Shown here: positions 32,246-39,900 of the stretch, piece by piece
Numbering within the stretch: the stretch's first letter is position 1
Layout of the letters: every line of letters starts with the position of its first letter
Source of the DNA: Bacteroidota bacterium
GTDB lineage: Bacteria > Bacteroidota > Bacteroidia > Cytophagales > Cyclobacteriaceae
DNA length: 50,374 nucleotides
Assembly (NCBI GenBank): GCA_023417065.1
Contig: JAEZGH010000183.1
Span: 1 to 50,374 of the forward strand
Reading direction: 5' to 3'
Program-made: the position numbers and the translations under genes
The notes under the pieces: model-generated
The model's database searches: none
What the model saw: only the letters and a program-made list of their open reading frames with translations
Told to the model about the DNA's origin: nothing

Positions 32246-33053
32246 TCTTTCCCTGTGATGTCTCTTTAGTCGCGTTGCGTATAAAGGCATCGTTGTATTT
32301 CTCGCTTTCGGTATTCATCCACCGGTCCCAGAAGGTAAAGTACAATCCATAATTCCTGCGGAATTCTTTGTGATGCAGATCGTGGTGTGTTGCTCCGATC
32401 AGCCATCTGCCCAGCGGATGCGTCCGGATCTTCGGTGAGAACACTTCGACTCCTGCATGGTTGATCACCGCCGAAATTGTCATGAGCAGCAGGACAGTCC
32501 CCAATGCCAGGTAGTGAACAGGCAGGATGACGATAATCAGTGGTATGAACAGGAACTGAAGCAACGCCTCAATCGGGTGGAATGAGAAAGACGTAAACAC
32601 TGATGTGTGTACGCTCTGGTGATGAACTTTGTGAACAATCCGGAATACTCCAGGCTTGTGCATCCATCGGTGCAGCCAGTAGTAGTAGGTTTCGTAAAGG
32701 AAAAGGATCAGTACAATGCTGAACACGAAGTACCACAGCGGGTATTGATCCAGTTTAGTGTAGACCATTGTCCAGCCCCGCTGATATGCAGCGTAACACC
32801 CCGCGGCCAGTACGGCAAAGATCACTGACGATAGCGTCGACCAGCCTATTTCCCGATAGAATTGCTTTCGCAAGACAGGCTGATCATTTGGTATGGGTTG
32901 CTTCCTGAGGAGCGCCAACACGCCGTGGCGATAAACCATTGCGGTGATCAGGTATCGAAGGAGCACAATTACAAAAAGGGTCGCGATAAAGTACGAAACC
33001 AGCTTAGGGCTGTTCCAGAATGCAGGGTCCAAAAAATAGAATAGACTGTCCAT
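32229..33053 (-). CDS. Sterol desaturase / fatty acid hydroxylase family membrane protein
   Basis: The 274-residue integral membrane protein has four to five hydrophobic segments and the family histidine clusters that hold a di-iron centre: HRWMH (128-132), HKVHH (141-145), and HHDLHH (223-228), plus FHP at 159 and NHAG near 199. Members use O2 and electrons to hydroxylate or desaturate lipids; the substrate is unknown. I chose the ATG at 33053 (MDSLFYFLDPAFW), since a longer frame reaching 33182 translates the repeat-rich intergenic region. Its last 17 bases overlap the convergent reductase gene. Confidence 0.85.
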   Translation of the reverse strand: MDSLFYFLDPAFWNSPKLVSYFIATLFVIVLLRYLITAMVYRHGVLALLRKQPIPNDQPVLRKQFYREIGWSTLSSVIFAVLAAGCYAAYQRGWTMVYTKLDQYPLWYFVFSIVLILFLYETYYYWLHRWMHKPGVFRIVHKVHHQSVHTSVFTSFSFHPIEALLQFLFIPLIIVILPVHYLALGTVLLLMTISAVINHAGVEVFSPKIRTHPLGRWLIGATHHDLHHKEFRRNYGLYFTFWDRWMNTESEKYNDAFIRNATKETSQGKINQSR

Positions 33054-33528
33054 TTTCCCGGTTTCTGATTTCTGATGTCTGATTCCATTCCACAAGCAGG
33101 CTGAACTAACCCGGATGAGGTTCAAGTACCACGGCTCAAGAGTAGGGACCACTTTGAGTAACCGGTAACAGCCAACCGGCAACCAAATTCAGGATTCATG
33201 TTCATGGCTGAACCGCAATTTCTGACTTAAAGCCGGTTGTCATCGAGGCGATCCTGGGCTGAACTTATAGTCATCCTCCACTCTTTCTCCACTCTTTCTC
33301 CACTCTTCCTATCATCTTCCTCCGTTAAAGGCCGCTTGTATTGTCCTTGGCGGGAAACCGGTCAGGTTCACGTTCCAAGGGCTCAAGGTCCAGGCCTGCC
33401 CCGGTTATTTTCGATCATTTTCGGATAAGCCTGATGTACCGGCGACCGGCAACCGGTAACCAAAGTCAGGTTCAATCTTCAGGTTTCAAGGCTCAAAAGT
33501 TGAGGCCAATGCCTACCCAGTTCTAATT
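33054..33528. other. Repeat-rich intergenic stretch
   Basis: These 475 bases hold no credible gene. Three degenerate copies of a roughly 30-base theme built around GGTTCA and GGCTCAAG words lie at about 33118-33148, 33364-33394 and 33468-33500. Two copies of an ACCGGCAACC theme lie at 33158-33184 and 33441-33461, one matching 1323-1336 exactly over 14 bases. TTTCTGATTTCTGA at 33062-33075 is the complement of the words at 21581-21594, and an 11-base tandem repeat lies at 33276-33308. Part of 33100-33135 looks superficially like a TPP riboswitch but does not fold as one. Confidence 0.7.
33276..33308 (+). repeat. 11-bp tandem repeat, three copies
   Basis: The unit CTCCACTCTTT occurs at 33276-33286, 33287-33297 and 33298-33308, the last with one final mismatch. 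Confidence 0.85.
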
Positions 33529-33768
33529 TCACTTCTGTTTCGACAGTGCCCGAATGATCGCCGGTATGGCGATGACGACCCAGACGATGTTGATGAACGT
33601 ATTGGGATGTGCTTCCTTGTAAATCGAATAGATGATCAACAACGCACCGCCGATAAAGTTCGCGACATAAAAGGTCAGCGAGTCGGAACGAATCTTCTGA
33701 TAACTATTCAATCCGTACATCCCAACAATCAGGATGGAGCCAATCCATCCCACAATCTCCATCATCAT
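33529..33768 (-). CDS. Small CBU_0592-like membrane protein
   Basis: The 79-residue protein has three hydrophobic segments (IVGWIGSILIVGMYGLNS, VANFIGGALLIIYSIYK, FINIVWVVIAIPAIIRA) and the pattern WIGSxLIxxMYGLNSxxxIxxDSL seen in the CBU_0592 family of small membrane proteins of unknown function. Three ATG codons lie in a row at the start, and the upstream one (33768) is given. It follows the SMP-30-like gene by 12 bases and is probably co-transcribed with it. Confidence 0.7.
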   Translation of the reverse strand: MMMEIVGWIGSILIVGMYGLNSYQKIRSDSLTFYVANFIGGALLIIYSIYKEAHPNTFINIVWVVIAIPAIIRALSKQK

Positions 33769-33780
33769 ACTGATGTGTCT

Positions 33781-34821
33781 TTAATTCCGGAGTCGTATGC
33801 GCAGCAGGTTCATGTTTGCCGTTACAAACAGCGTTTTTTCGTCGGCAGAGAAGGCGCAGTTTGAAGTCGGTTCATTGATGCGGATGCGGCCCAGCACCTT
33901 GCCTTCGCCGTTGAATATCCATAAGCCGCCAGGGCCTGTGGCGTACACATTTCCGTTTGAATCCACGCGGAAGCCGTCGGGCAGACCGCGTTCACCATTG
34001 CGGGAATTGGACGTCGCGTCGAAGAAGATCCGGGGATTGGTCGCCTCGTCCTTCTCATTGAGATCGAACGCGTACCACGCCGCCCTGGCAGGGTCTGAGT
34101 TGGCCACCAGAAGCGTTTTTTCACCTTTAAGGAAAGCAATGCCGTTGGGACGCGTCAGTGAATCGACGATAAGCGTCGTCTTACCACCGCTGACCTTATA
34201 CACACCCTGGTGCGGGATTTCTTTGGAAGGATCTTTGTCCTGCTTGGGAAGACCATACGGAGGATCGGTAAAGAATACATCGCCGTTGCTGCGCACAACC
34301 ACATCGTTGGGACTGTTAAGTTTCTTTCCGTTCCAGTTGTCGGATAGCGTTATGAATTTGGCTTGCGGATTGTCGAGAGGTGCATTCATGATAGCCACCT
34401 TGCGGTCACCGTGCTGACAGAGGATCAGCTTGCCATCCTTCGAAAGGGTAAGTCCGTTACTTCCCGGTTCGCGGGAATACTCACCTGTACCACTGTAGCC
34501 TGAGGGAGTCAGGTATTGTTCCACACCTCGCTCTTCAGTCCATTTATGTATGGTGTTAGTAGGAACATCTGAGAAGAGCAGCATTTTGTGCTCTTCAACC
34601 CAAACAGGACCTTCACTCCATTTGAAACCTTCACCGATCTTTTCGATTCGCGCGTCCTGGCTGACCAGGTCGTCGAAGGCCGGATCAATACGTTCGAATG
34701 AACCGAATTCTGAACCCCCGGCTACGGTTTCAGAGGCAGTCTTTTCTTCGTTTGTTTTGGAATCATTCATTTTGCAACTGAAAAGGACGATAAATCCTAA
34801 TGCCAGAATGAAGTGTTTCAT
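33781..34821 (-). CDS. SMP-30/gluconolactonase-like lipoprotein
   Basis: The 346-residue protein has a lipoprotein signal with LFSC (Cys16). A six-bladed propeller of the SMP-30/gluconolaconase/LRE type follows: IGEGFKWSEGPVWVEEHKML and FSDVPTNTIHKW in the first blade, SPNDVVVRSNGDVFFTDPPY with metal-ligand Asn and Asp, RPNGIAFLKGEKTLL and LPDGFRVDSNGNVY. Such enzymes hydrolyse sugar lactones with a divalent metal. The export signal suggests action on extracellular or periplasmic substrate, which is inferred. It leads the two-gene unit with the CBU_0592-like gene. Confidence 0.85.
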   Translation of the reverse strand: MKHFILALGFIVLFSCKMNDSKTNEEKTASETVAGGSEFGSFERIDPAFDDLVSQDARIEKIGEGFKWSEGPVWVEEHKMLLFSDVPTNTIHKWTEERGVEQYLTPSGYSGTGEYSREPGSNGLTLSKDGKLILCQHGDRKVAIMNAPLDNPQAKFITLSDNWNGKKLNSPNDVVVRSNGDVFFTDPPYGLPKQDKDPSKEIPHQGVYKVSGGKTTLIVDSLTRPNGIAFLKGEKTLLVANSDPARAAWYAFDLNEKDEATNPRIFFDATSNSRNGERGLPDGFRVDSNGNVYATGPGGLWIFNGEGKVLGRIRINEPTSNCAFSADEKTLFVTANMNLLRIRLRN

Positions 34822-34958
34822 GGAGTAAGCGTGTTTAGGGTTGGTTAAGGTAGCAAAATAACTTCTTGCGGGACAAAAACCAACCTGTGCGCACGCAGGA
34901 AGACGGAGTGCTCAATTCAGAAAATTGAATTCAGGAATATTGAGGAGCCAGAGATAGT

Positions 34959-35210
34959 CTAACGTGAAGAGTCGACCTGAGCAGGTGTACTTTTCGGTTT
35001 GGAGGATTCAGCTTTTTCCTGGATCTGACTGACCAGCAGGAATAGCAGAATCATAAAGGCGATGATGAGGAGATAGATAAATGTTCTGAAAATACGTTTC
35101 AGCCGGGCTTCCTTTTCATGACGGGCCATAATTTCGCCATAGTTCCGATGTTGCGCCATACGGCCGGAACTAAGGGTATTTCTCCGCAGTCTGATATCAT
35201 TCCTTCCCAT
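34959..35210 (-). CDS. Small single-span membrane protein downstream of an ECF sigma gene
   Basis: The 83-residue protein has a basic cytoplasmic N-terminus (NDIRLRRNTLSSGR, then HRNYGEIMARHEKEARLKR), one membrane helix (FRTFIYLLIIAFMILLFLLV) and a short polar tail. The ATG at 35210 overlaps the sigma stop by 14 bases; a second ATG at 35159 would give 66 residues and no overlap. I prefer the first because the RLRR region looks coding. The overlap and topology suggest a partner of the sigma factor, possibly a minimal anti-sigma factor, but there is no recognised domain. Confidence 0.65.
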   Translation of the reverse strand: MGRNDIRLRRNTLSSGRMAQHRNYGEIMARHEKEARLKRIFRTFIYLLIIAFMILLFLLVSQIQEKAESSKPKSTPAQVDSSR

Positions 35211-35763
35211 CGTACTTGATCCGTAAATTAAAGTTTTTGCGCAGCCTGTCCAACGCCCGATACGTTCGCATTTTGGCTCCACTTTCGGTGATGTCAAGGA
35301 TGAAGGCAATTTCTTTGAAGTCCTTGTCTTCGAAAAAACGAAGTTCGAGTACTTCGAGCATTTCCGTTGGAAGTTCTTTCAGATACTTCACCAGCCGTTG
35401 GACCAATTCTTCGTCCCAGCCTTCATTCACCATTTCCATCAACTCGCGTACGCGCATTTCTTCGATACTGAATACTTTGTCGCGCTTTTTCTTTCTGTAA
35501 TGCTTGTTAACCTCGTTACTTGCGATCTTGTAGAGCCACGCTGAAAAAGGAAACCCGCGATGCTCATATTTGCTGAGGTTATTTAGTGCGATGAGGAAGG
35601 TCTGCGAGCATAAATCGGCTGTCAGGTCCTCGTCGTCAGTCTGGCGATAGATGAAGTTGAATATTCGGTCGAAGTATTTTTCATACAGCTCCCCAAATGC
35701 TTTCGGATCCTTTCGGGATCGCTGGAGAATCATGTATTCCTTCTGTAATTCTTCGTCAGACAT
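35197..35763 (-). CDS. ECF-type RNA polymerase sigma factor
   Basis: The 188-residue protein has sigma region 2 (GELYEKYFDRIFNFIYRQTD, DLTADLCSQTFLIALNNLSK and FSAWLYKIASNEVNKHYRKK) and region 4 (LPTEMLEVLELRFFEDKDFK, EIAFILDITESGAKMRTYRA). The start is either 35763 (MSDEEL) or 35772 (MPFMSDEEL). It is followed by a small membrane protein gene that overlaps its stop. Divergent, across 206 bases, lies the sensor kinase gene. Its regulon is unknown. Confidence 0.88.
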   Translation of the reverse strand: MSDEELQKEYMILQRSRKDPKAFGELYEKYFDRIFNFIYRQTDDEDLTADLCSQTFLIALNNLSKYEHRGFPFSAWLYKIASNEVNKHYRKKKRDKVFSIEEMRVRELMEMVNEGWDEELVQRLVKYLKELPTEMLEVLELRFFEDKDFKEIAFILDITESGAKMRTYRALDRLRKNFNLRIKYDGKE

Positions 35764-35969
35764 GAAAGGCAATTACAGAACTATAATCCGAAGGTTTGGG
35801 CAAAGTCACAAGGCTCCCGTCCGGATACTTTGGTCATCGGGCATGGCTGTATGTAAAACATTGTTTTTCAGTGGTTAAATGAGATGATTGGCGGCAGAAA
35901 ATTTTTATCCCGCAACACGGGGGATTACGTAAAAGCATAATATCCTATACCTTGAAGCTTGTTTCGACT

Positions 35970-38963
35970 ATGCGCGCTGCGATCTTTCTTCTATGGTTTC
36001 TCTTTGCCTTTCCGGCGCTTTTTGGTCAGACCCATTATTCGCTCAGGAATTTTAAGGCTATAGATGGATTGCCTCAATCGCAGGTGATGACGATGCTGGA
36101 AGACCGCAATGGTTATCTGTGGGTTGGCACTGAGGGCGGCGGGCTGGCGCGCTTCGACGGGCGGGACTTCAAGGTATACACTACGCTTGACGGCTTGCAG
36201 AGCAATATTGTCCATCACCTCATGCTGGATTCAAAGCAAAACCTGTGGGTGGTACATCCACGGGGGTTGTCGAAGTTTGACGGCAAGGCGTTTACCAAGT
36301 TTCAGCAACCAGGTTCAAGAACGAGCCCTACACGCCTGCGAAAGGTTCTCGAATTTCAGGATACAATTTTCTTTACTTCGTCGCCAGGCTACATTGGAAA
36401 GATTCATAACGACAGTGTTTATTACTGGAGTGAACCCTTGTTCCCGCGAAAGGACGGGCAACGCGAGCAACATATTTCTCTCACACATATTACGCCCGAC
36501 GGGACAATGATAATCGGCGTCAATTCACGAGCGTTTTACTGTCGTACAAAGGATGAGAATTTCTGGGTTTACTTCGACGATGTGAACGCCAGGTTAACGC
36601 ACGCTTTTGAATACAACGGCTCCGTTATGCTGGCGACTGATAGCAACTACTGGTTTCTTAATACCGATGAACGCCGTTTCGAGAAAGTCGATCTGCCGAT
36701 AAAAAATCGTGTTCTGCGTTATGACGCCGCAAACAACGTTTTTTGGACAACGCAAAATAATACCCTTTACAAGGAAACTGTGTCGGCAGGTAGTGCTACC
36801 GTTGAGAAGGTAATGGAGGATATGGACTTCTTCGATATCCTTGTTGACAAGGAAGGGAACACGTGGCTTGGAAGCAATGGCTCAGGGCTGTACAAATATT
36901 ATGTTCAGGATTTCGACCGCTGCGCTTCGCCGGAGCTCACGCATGTAATGGCAATTTATCGCGATCGCGATGGCGCCACCTGGATTGGATCATCGACGAA
37001 AGGATTAATAAAAATCAAGAAAGGAAAGACGTCGACCTATCCGCTTCCGGGAGATGGACGGCGGGAAGGAATCTTCACCATCAACGAATCGCCCGAGGGA
37101 ACGCTTTACGTCGGAGGATCACCGGGGCTCGGAAAGTATGACCGAAATTCGGATTCCTTTACCTGGCGCGAACTTCCTTTCGGGGGATGGTCTCCGCCTG
37201 TATTTAGTATTCAATTTGATGAGGCCGGCGGAATGTACCTGGCTATGGGCGGAGGCGGGGTGAACTACGTTGCCAACGACAAGGTGAAGAACTACTCGGT
37301 GGAAAACGGTCTCAATACGAACCTGATAATGTCGATGCATTACTCGCCTCGGTACAAAAGGCTTTTCCTTGGAGATGAGTTCGGTCTTTCAGAAATCAGT
37401 GACGGCGACGTCTCAACGTTGCCAATCGAGGGACTTAACAACACGTCGGTGATTGCTATACATCCATATCAGGATTCATTGCTTCTGCTGAGCACCGGTG
37501 GATCAGGCATCGTCGTATACAATCCCGTGAACAAGAGCCGTACGTTCATTACCACCAAAGACGGATTGGCTTCTGACTTCATTTATTTCACCGCGCCAGA
37601 TGACAGCTATCTCTGGATCGGCAGCGAAAAGGGAATTACACGCATCGCTGTGGACGACCATCTGAATGTCGGGGAACAGATTCATTACGATTACGAAAAC
37701 GGACTGACCGGCGTGGAAACGAATCAAAATGCGTTTTGCTTCTACGACGGGAACAAGGTGTTCGGACTTGTCGACGGTGTTTACAGCTACAATAACTATG
37801 AACGCCGGAGTAACAGTTCTTTCCGGCTTCACCTTACGGATGTGGACCTGTTCTATGGGCAGTTTCAGGCGCTGGACTATGCTTCCGGACGATCGGGTTT
37901 CTTCAACATACCTGTAAACCTGTCACTGCCCCCCGACAAGAACCATATTACTTTCCGGTTCAACAAAGTGGACAAGCGTAATCCCAAGTCAGTAAAGTTC
38001 AAGTATTTCCTTCAGGGCTTTGACAAAACCTGGTCTCCGCCCTCATCTAACAGCGAAGTGACGTATGGAAATCTTCCTCCGGGGAAGTACACGTTTCTGG
38101 TGATGAGTACTGATTATCGTGGGAAGTGGGAAGAAAACGTTCTTTCATATAGTTTTCAAATAAACACACCCTTTTATGCGACAACATCGTTTATGGTGGG
38201 CATGATCGTCATGATAGGAGTATTGATCACCACGATCCTCTATTTACGAGTCAGGCAACGGGTGCGCCATATGTTAATGGTGGAACGTGTTAGAATCAGC
38301 GAACAGGAAAAGGTCAGGAAAGATATAGCGAGGGATTTCCATGATGAGATGGGCAACCAACTCACGCGAATCATCAACTATATAAGCCTGTTGAGGATGA
38401 GTAGCGTGAATGCCACAAGTGCGGCAAATGAATATAACGGTTCAGATCAGGTCGACTTGTACAGTAAAGTGGAGCAGTCAGCAAAGTATCTGTATACAGG
38501 GACGCGTGACTTCATCTGGTCTATTGATCCAAGTAATGACGAGCTGTCAAGATTGTTTATTCACATACGCGACTTCGGCGAAAAATTGTTTGAAGAAAAA
38601 AACATCAAGTTCAGGGCAGTGAACCGAGTGCGTGAACCCTTGAAACTTCCGTATGGTTTCAGCAGAGAAGCTAACCTGATCTTCAAGGAGGCAATGACGA
38701 ATGCGTTTAAGTATTCAAATGCGAATAACATCACCCTTGCACTTAACCAGGAAGGCGACGACATCCTCATACGCCTTGAGGATGATGGCATCGGGTATGA
38801 TGTCGTGCAAACTGACCGCCCCGGAAGCGGTCTTAGAAACATGAGTGAGCGCGCTGAAAAGATTGGCGCGCGGTTAATTACTGAGAGCGAACCGGGCAAA
38901 GGTACTGTGATTACAATCAGATTTACGAATCCAAAAAACAAAAAGTATGGGCTTACCATTTAA
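35970..38963 (+). CDS. Sensor histidine kinase with periplasmic propeller (Reg_prop/Y_Y_Y) sensor
   Basis: The 997-residue membrane kinase begins with a signal segment (AAIFLLWFLFAFPALFG). A long periplasmic region follows, with repeated two-component propeller motifs such as MLEDRNGYLWVGTEGGGLAR, LVDKEGNTWLGSNGSGLYKY and DGATWIGSSTKGLIKI. A Y_Y_Y domain is near 670-730 (FKYFLQGFDKTWSPPSSNSE), and a membrane helix near 740-760. The cytoplasmic kinase is HisKA_3 type with phospho-accepting H791 in ARDFHDEMGNQL, an N box (KEAMTNAFKYSNANN) and G boxes (EDDGIGYDV, GSGLRNMSERAEKIG). The ATG at 35970 is preferred to a TTG at 35952. The stop overlaps the regulator gene by 17 bases. Confidence 0.9.
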   Translation: MRAAIFLLWFLFAFPALFGQTHYSLRNFKAIDGLPQSQVMTMLEDRNGYLWVGTEGGGLARFDGRDFKVYTTLDGLQSNIVHHLMLDSKQNLWVVHPRGLSKFDGKAFTKFQQPGSRTSPTRLRKVLEFQDTIFFTSSPGYIGKIHNDSVYYWSEPLFPRKDGQREQHISLTHITPDGTMIIGVNSRAFYCRTKDENFWVYFDDVNARLTHAFEYNGSVMLATDSNYWFLNTDERRFEKVDLPIKNRVLRYDAANNVFWTTQNNTLYKETVSAGSATVEKVMEDMDFFDILVDKEGNTWLGSNGSGLYKYYVQDFDRCASPELTHVMAIYRDRDGATWIGSSTKGLIKIKKGKTSTYPLPGDGRREGIFTINESPEGTLYVGGSPGLGKYDRNSDSFTWRELPFGGWSPPVFSIQFDEAGGMYLAMGGGGVNYVANDKVKNYSVENGLNTNLIMSMHYSPRYKRLFLGDEFGLSEISDGDVSTLPIEGLNNTSVIAIHPYQDSLLLLSTGGSGIVVYNPVNKSRTFITTKDGLASDFIYFTAPDDSYLWIGSEKGITRIAVDDHLNVGEQIHYDYENGLTGVETNQNAFCFYDGNKVFGLVDGVYSYNNYERRSNSSFRLHLTDVDLFYGQFQALDYASGRSGFFNIPVNLSLPPDKNHITFRFNKVDKRNPKSVKFKYFLQGFDKTWSPPSSNSEVTYGNLPPGKYTFLVMSTDYRGKWEENVLSYSFQINTPFYATTSFMVGMIVMIGVLITTILYLRVRQRVRHMLMVERVRISEQEKVRKDIARDFHDEMGNQLTRIINYISLLRMSSVNATSAANEYNGSDQVDLYSKVEQSAKYLYTGTRDFIWSIDPSNDELSRLFIHIRDFGEKLFEEKNIKFRAVNRVREPLKLPYGFSREANLIFKEAMTNAFKYSNANNITLALNQEGDDILIRLEDDGIGYDVVQTDRPGSGLRNMSERAEKIGARLITESEPGKGTVITIRFTNPKNKKYGLTI

Positions 38964-39579
38964 GAAACGTGTATTGATCGTTGAAGACGACGCCGAAATC
39001 AGAAACAGCTTTTCGCTGATCGTAAACAGCTCTCAGAAGTTTATGGTTGCCAATGCCTATGGAAGTTGTGAAGATGCAATTGAAAATATCCATAAGGACC
39101 GTCCCGAGATTGTTCTTATGGACATTGAACTTCCGGGCATGAACGGTATCCATGGCGCCCGCATCATAAAAGACAAGCTACCGCACACAGAAGTTATTAT
39201 GGTCTCCGTATACGAAGACAGCGAACTGGTCTTTGAAGCATTGAAGGCAGGCGCATCGGGTTACATCACGAAGAGTGCGAATTACCTCGAACTGCTGAGT
39301 GCACTTGAAGAAATTACCAAAGGTGGTGCGCCGATGAGCAGCAAAATAGCCCGCATGGTGATAGACAATTTTCATGTTAATCCCAACTCACCCCTTACAA
39401 AACGTGAGACGGAAATTCTTCAGCTTATTTCCGAAGGAAAAACATACACACAAATATCAGAGGAGCTCTTTATTTCAAAGGAGACTGCCAAAACCCATAT
39501 TAAGAACATCTACTCTAAGTTACAGGTCAACAGCAAGTCTGAAGCCATTGCCAAAGCAAACCAGGAGCGTTTGATTTAG
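38947..39579 (+). CDS. LuxR/NarL-type response regulator
   Basis: The 210-residue protein has a receiver domain with acidic pocket E13-D14-D15 (VEDD), phosphorylation site D59 in VLMDIELPGMNG, and the switch Thr/Lys in YITKSA. After a short linker comes a LuxR-type helix-turn-helix (LTKRETEILQLISEGKTYTQ, ISEELFISKETAKTHIKNIY). It overlaps the sensor kinase gene by 17 bases and is its cognate partner. The downstream SusC-SusD operon is a reasonable target, by position only. Confidence 0.92.
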   Translation: MGLPFKKRVLIVEDDAEIRNSFSLIVNSSQKFMVANAYGSCEDAIENIHKDRPEIVLMDIELPGMNGIHGARIIKDKLPHTEVIMVSVYEDSELVFEALKAGASGYITKSANYLELLSALEEITKGGAPMSSKIARMVIDNFHVNPNSPLTKRETEILQLISEGKTYTQISEELFISKETAKTHIKNIYSKLQVNSKSEAIAKANQERLI

Positions 39580-39900
39580 CCATAACAATTATCGTTGTAT
39601 GCTGATGATATAAATCATACTACTTGGGGTATGGAATTGATGGAAAAAACGTCAAACTTTACGGCACATTCCTTCATCATAAGAGTAGAAATTTCTTCAG
39701 TAAGATTAGGTTAATGAAAAATTTCCGAAGGATTGAACCCCCGGGACGCGGGGGTTTTTTTATGTCCCCCCGCCAACGGTATCACCACCCTTATAATATA
39801 CCTTTTCTCAGGTCATTCTTTTTACCCCTGGTTTTGGGAGTTTTGATATAGCTGCAACGCCCGTTACAGCCAGTTCATTACTCCACTAAACCTAAACATT
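39580..39900. other. Intergenic region between regulator and susC-like gene
   Basis: These 321 bases contain a strong intrinsic terminator (39736-39761) and short palindromic words near 39606-39619 (ATGATATAAATCAT) and 39586-39600, but no credible gene. I see no perfect TAnnTTTG element. The region should carry the susC promoter and any regulator binding site. Confidence 0.55.
39736..39761 (+). terminator. Intrinsic terminator upstream of the susC-like gene
   Basis: AACCCCC (39736-39742) pairs with GGGGGTT (39750-39756) around a GGGACGC loop, followed directly by a run of seven T. It is 157 bases after the regulator stop and 140 bases before susC, so it either ends the two-component transcript or attenuates read-through into the susC operon. 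Confidence 0.88.

Noticed and set aside
33100..33135. Minus-strand sequence TTGAACCTCATCCGGGTTAG resembles the 3' half of a TPP riboswitch
   Set aside because: The pairing partner of CCGG is missing, the conserved CTGAGA and GGGGTGC parts are absent, the same words recur as degenerate repeats nearby, and the downstream gene is not a thiamine gene.
33054..33182. N-terminal extension of the sterol-desaturase family gene to 33182
   Set aside because: The extra 43 residues come from repeat-rich intergenic sequence, while the ATG at 33053 starts directly before the first membrane segment.
33237..33428. Small open frame in the repeat-rich gap
   Set aside because: It translates the 11-bp tandem repeat (Ser/Leu/Phe-rich) and matches no family.
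39624..39851. Open frame of 75 codons before susC
   Set aside because: It reads straight through an intrinsic terminator and has no conserved features.
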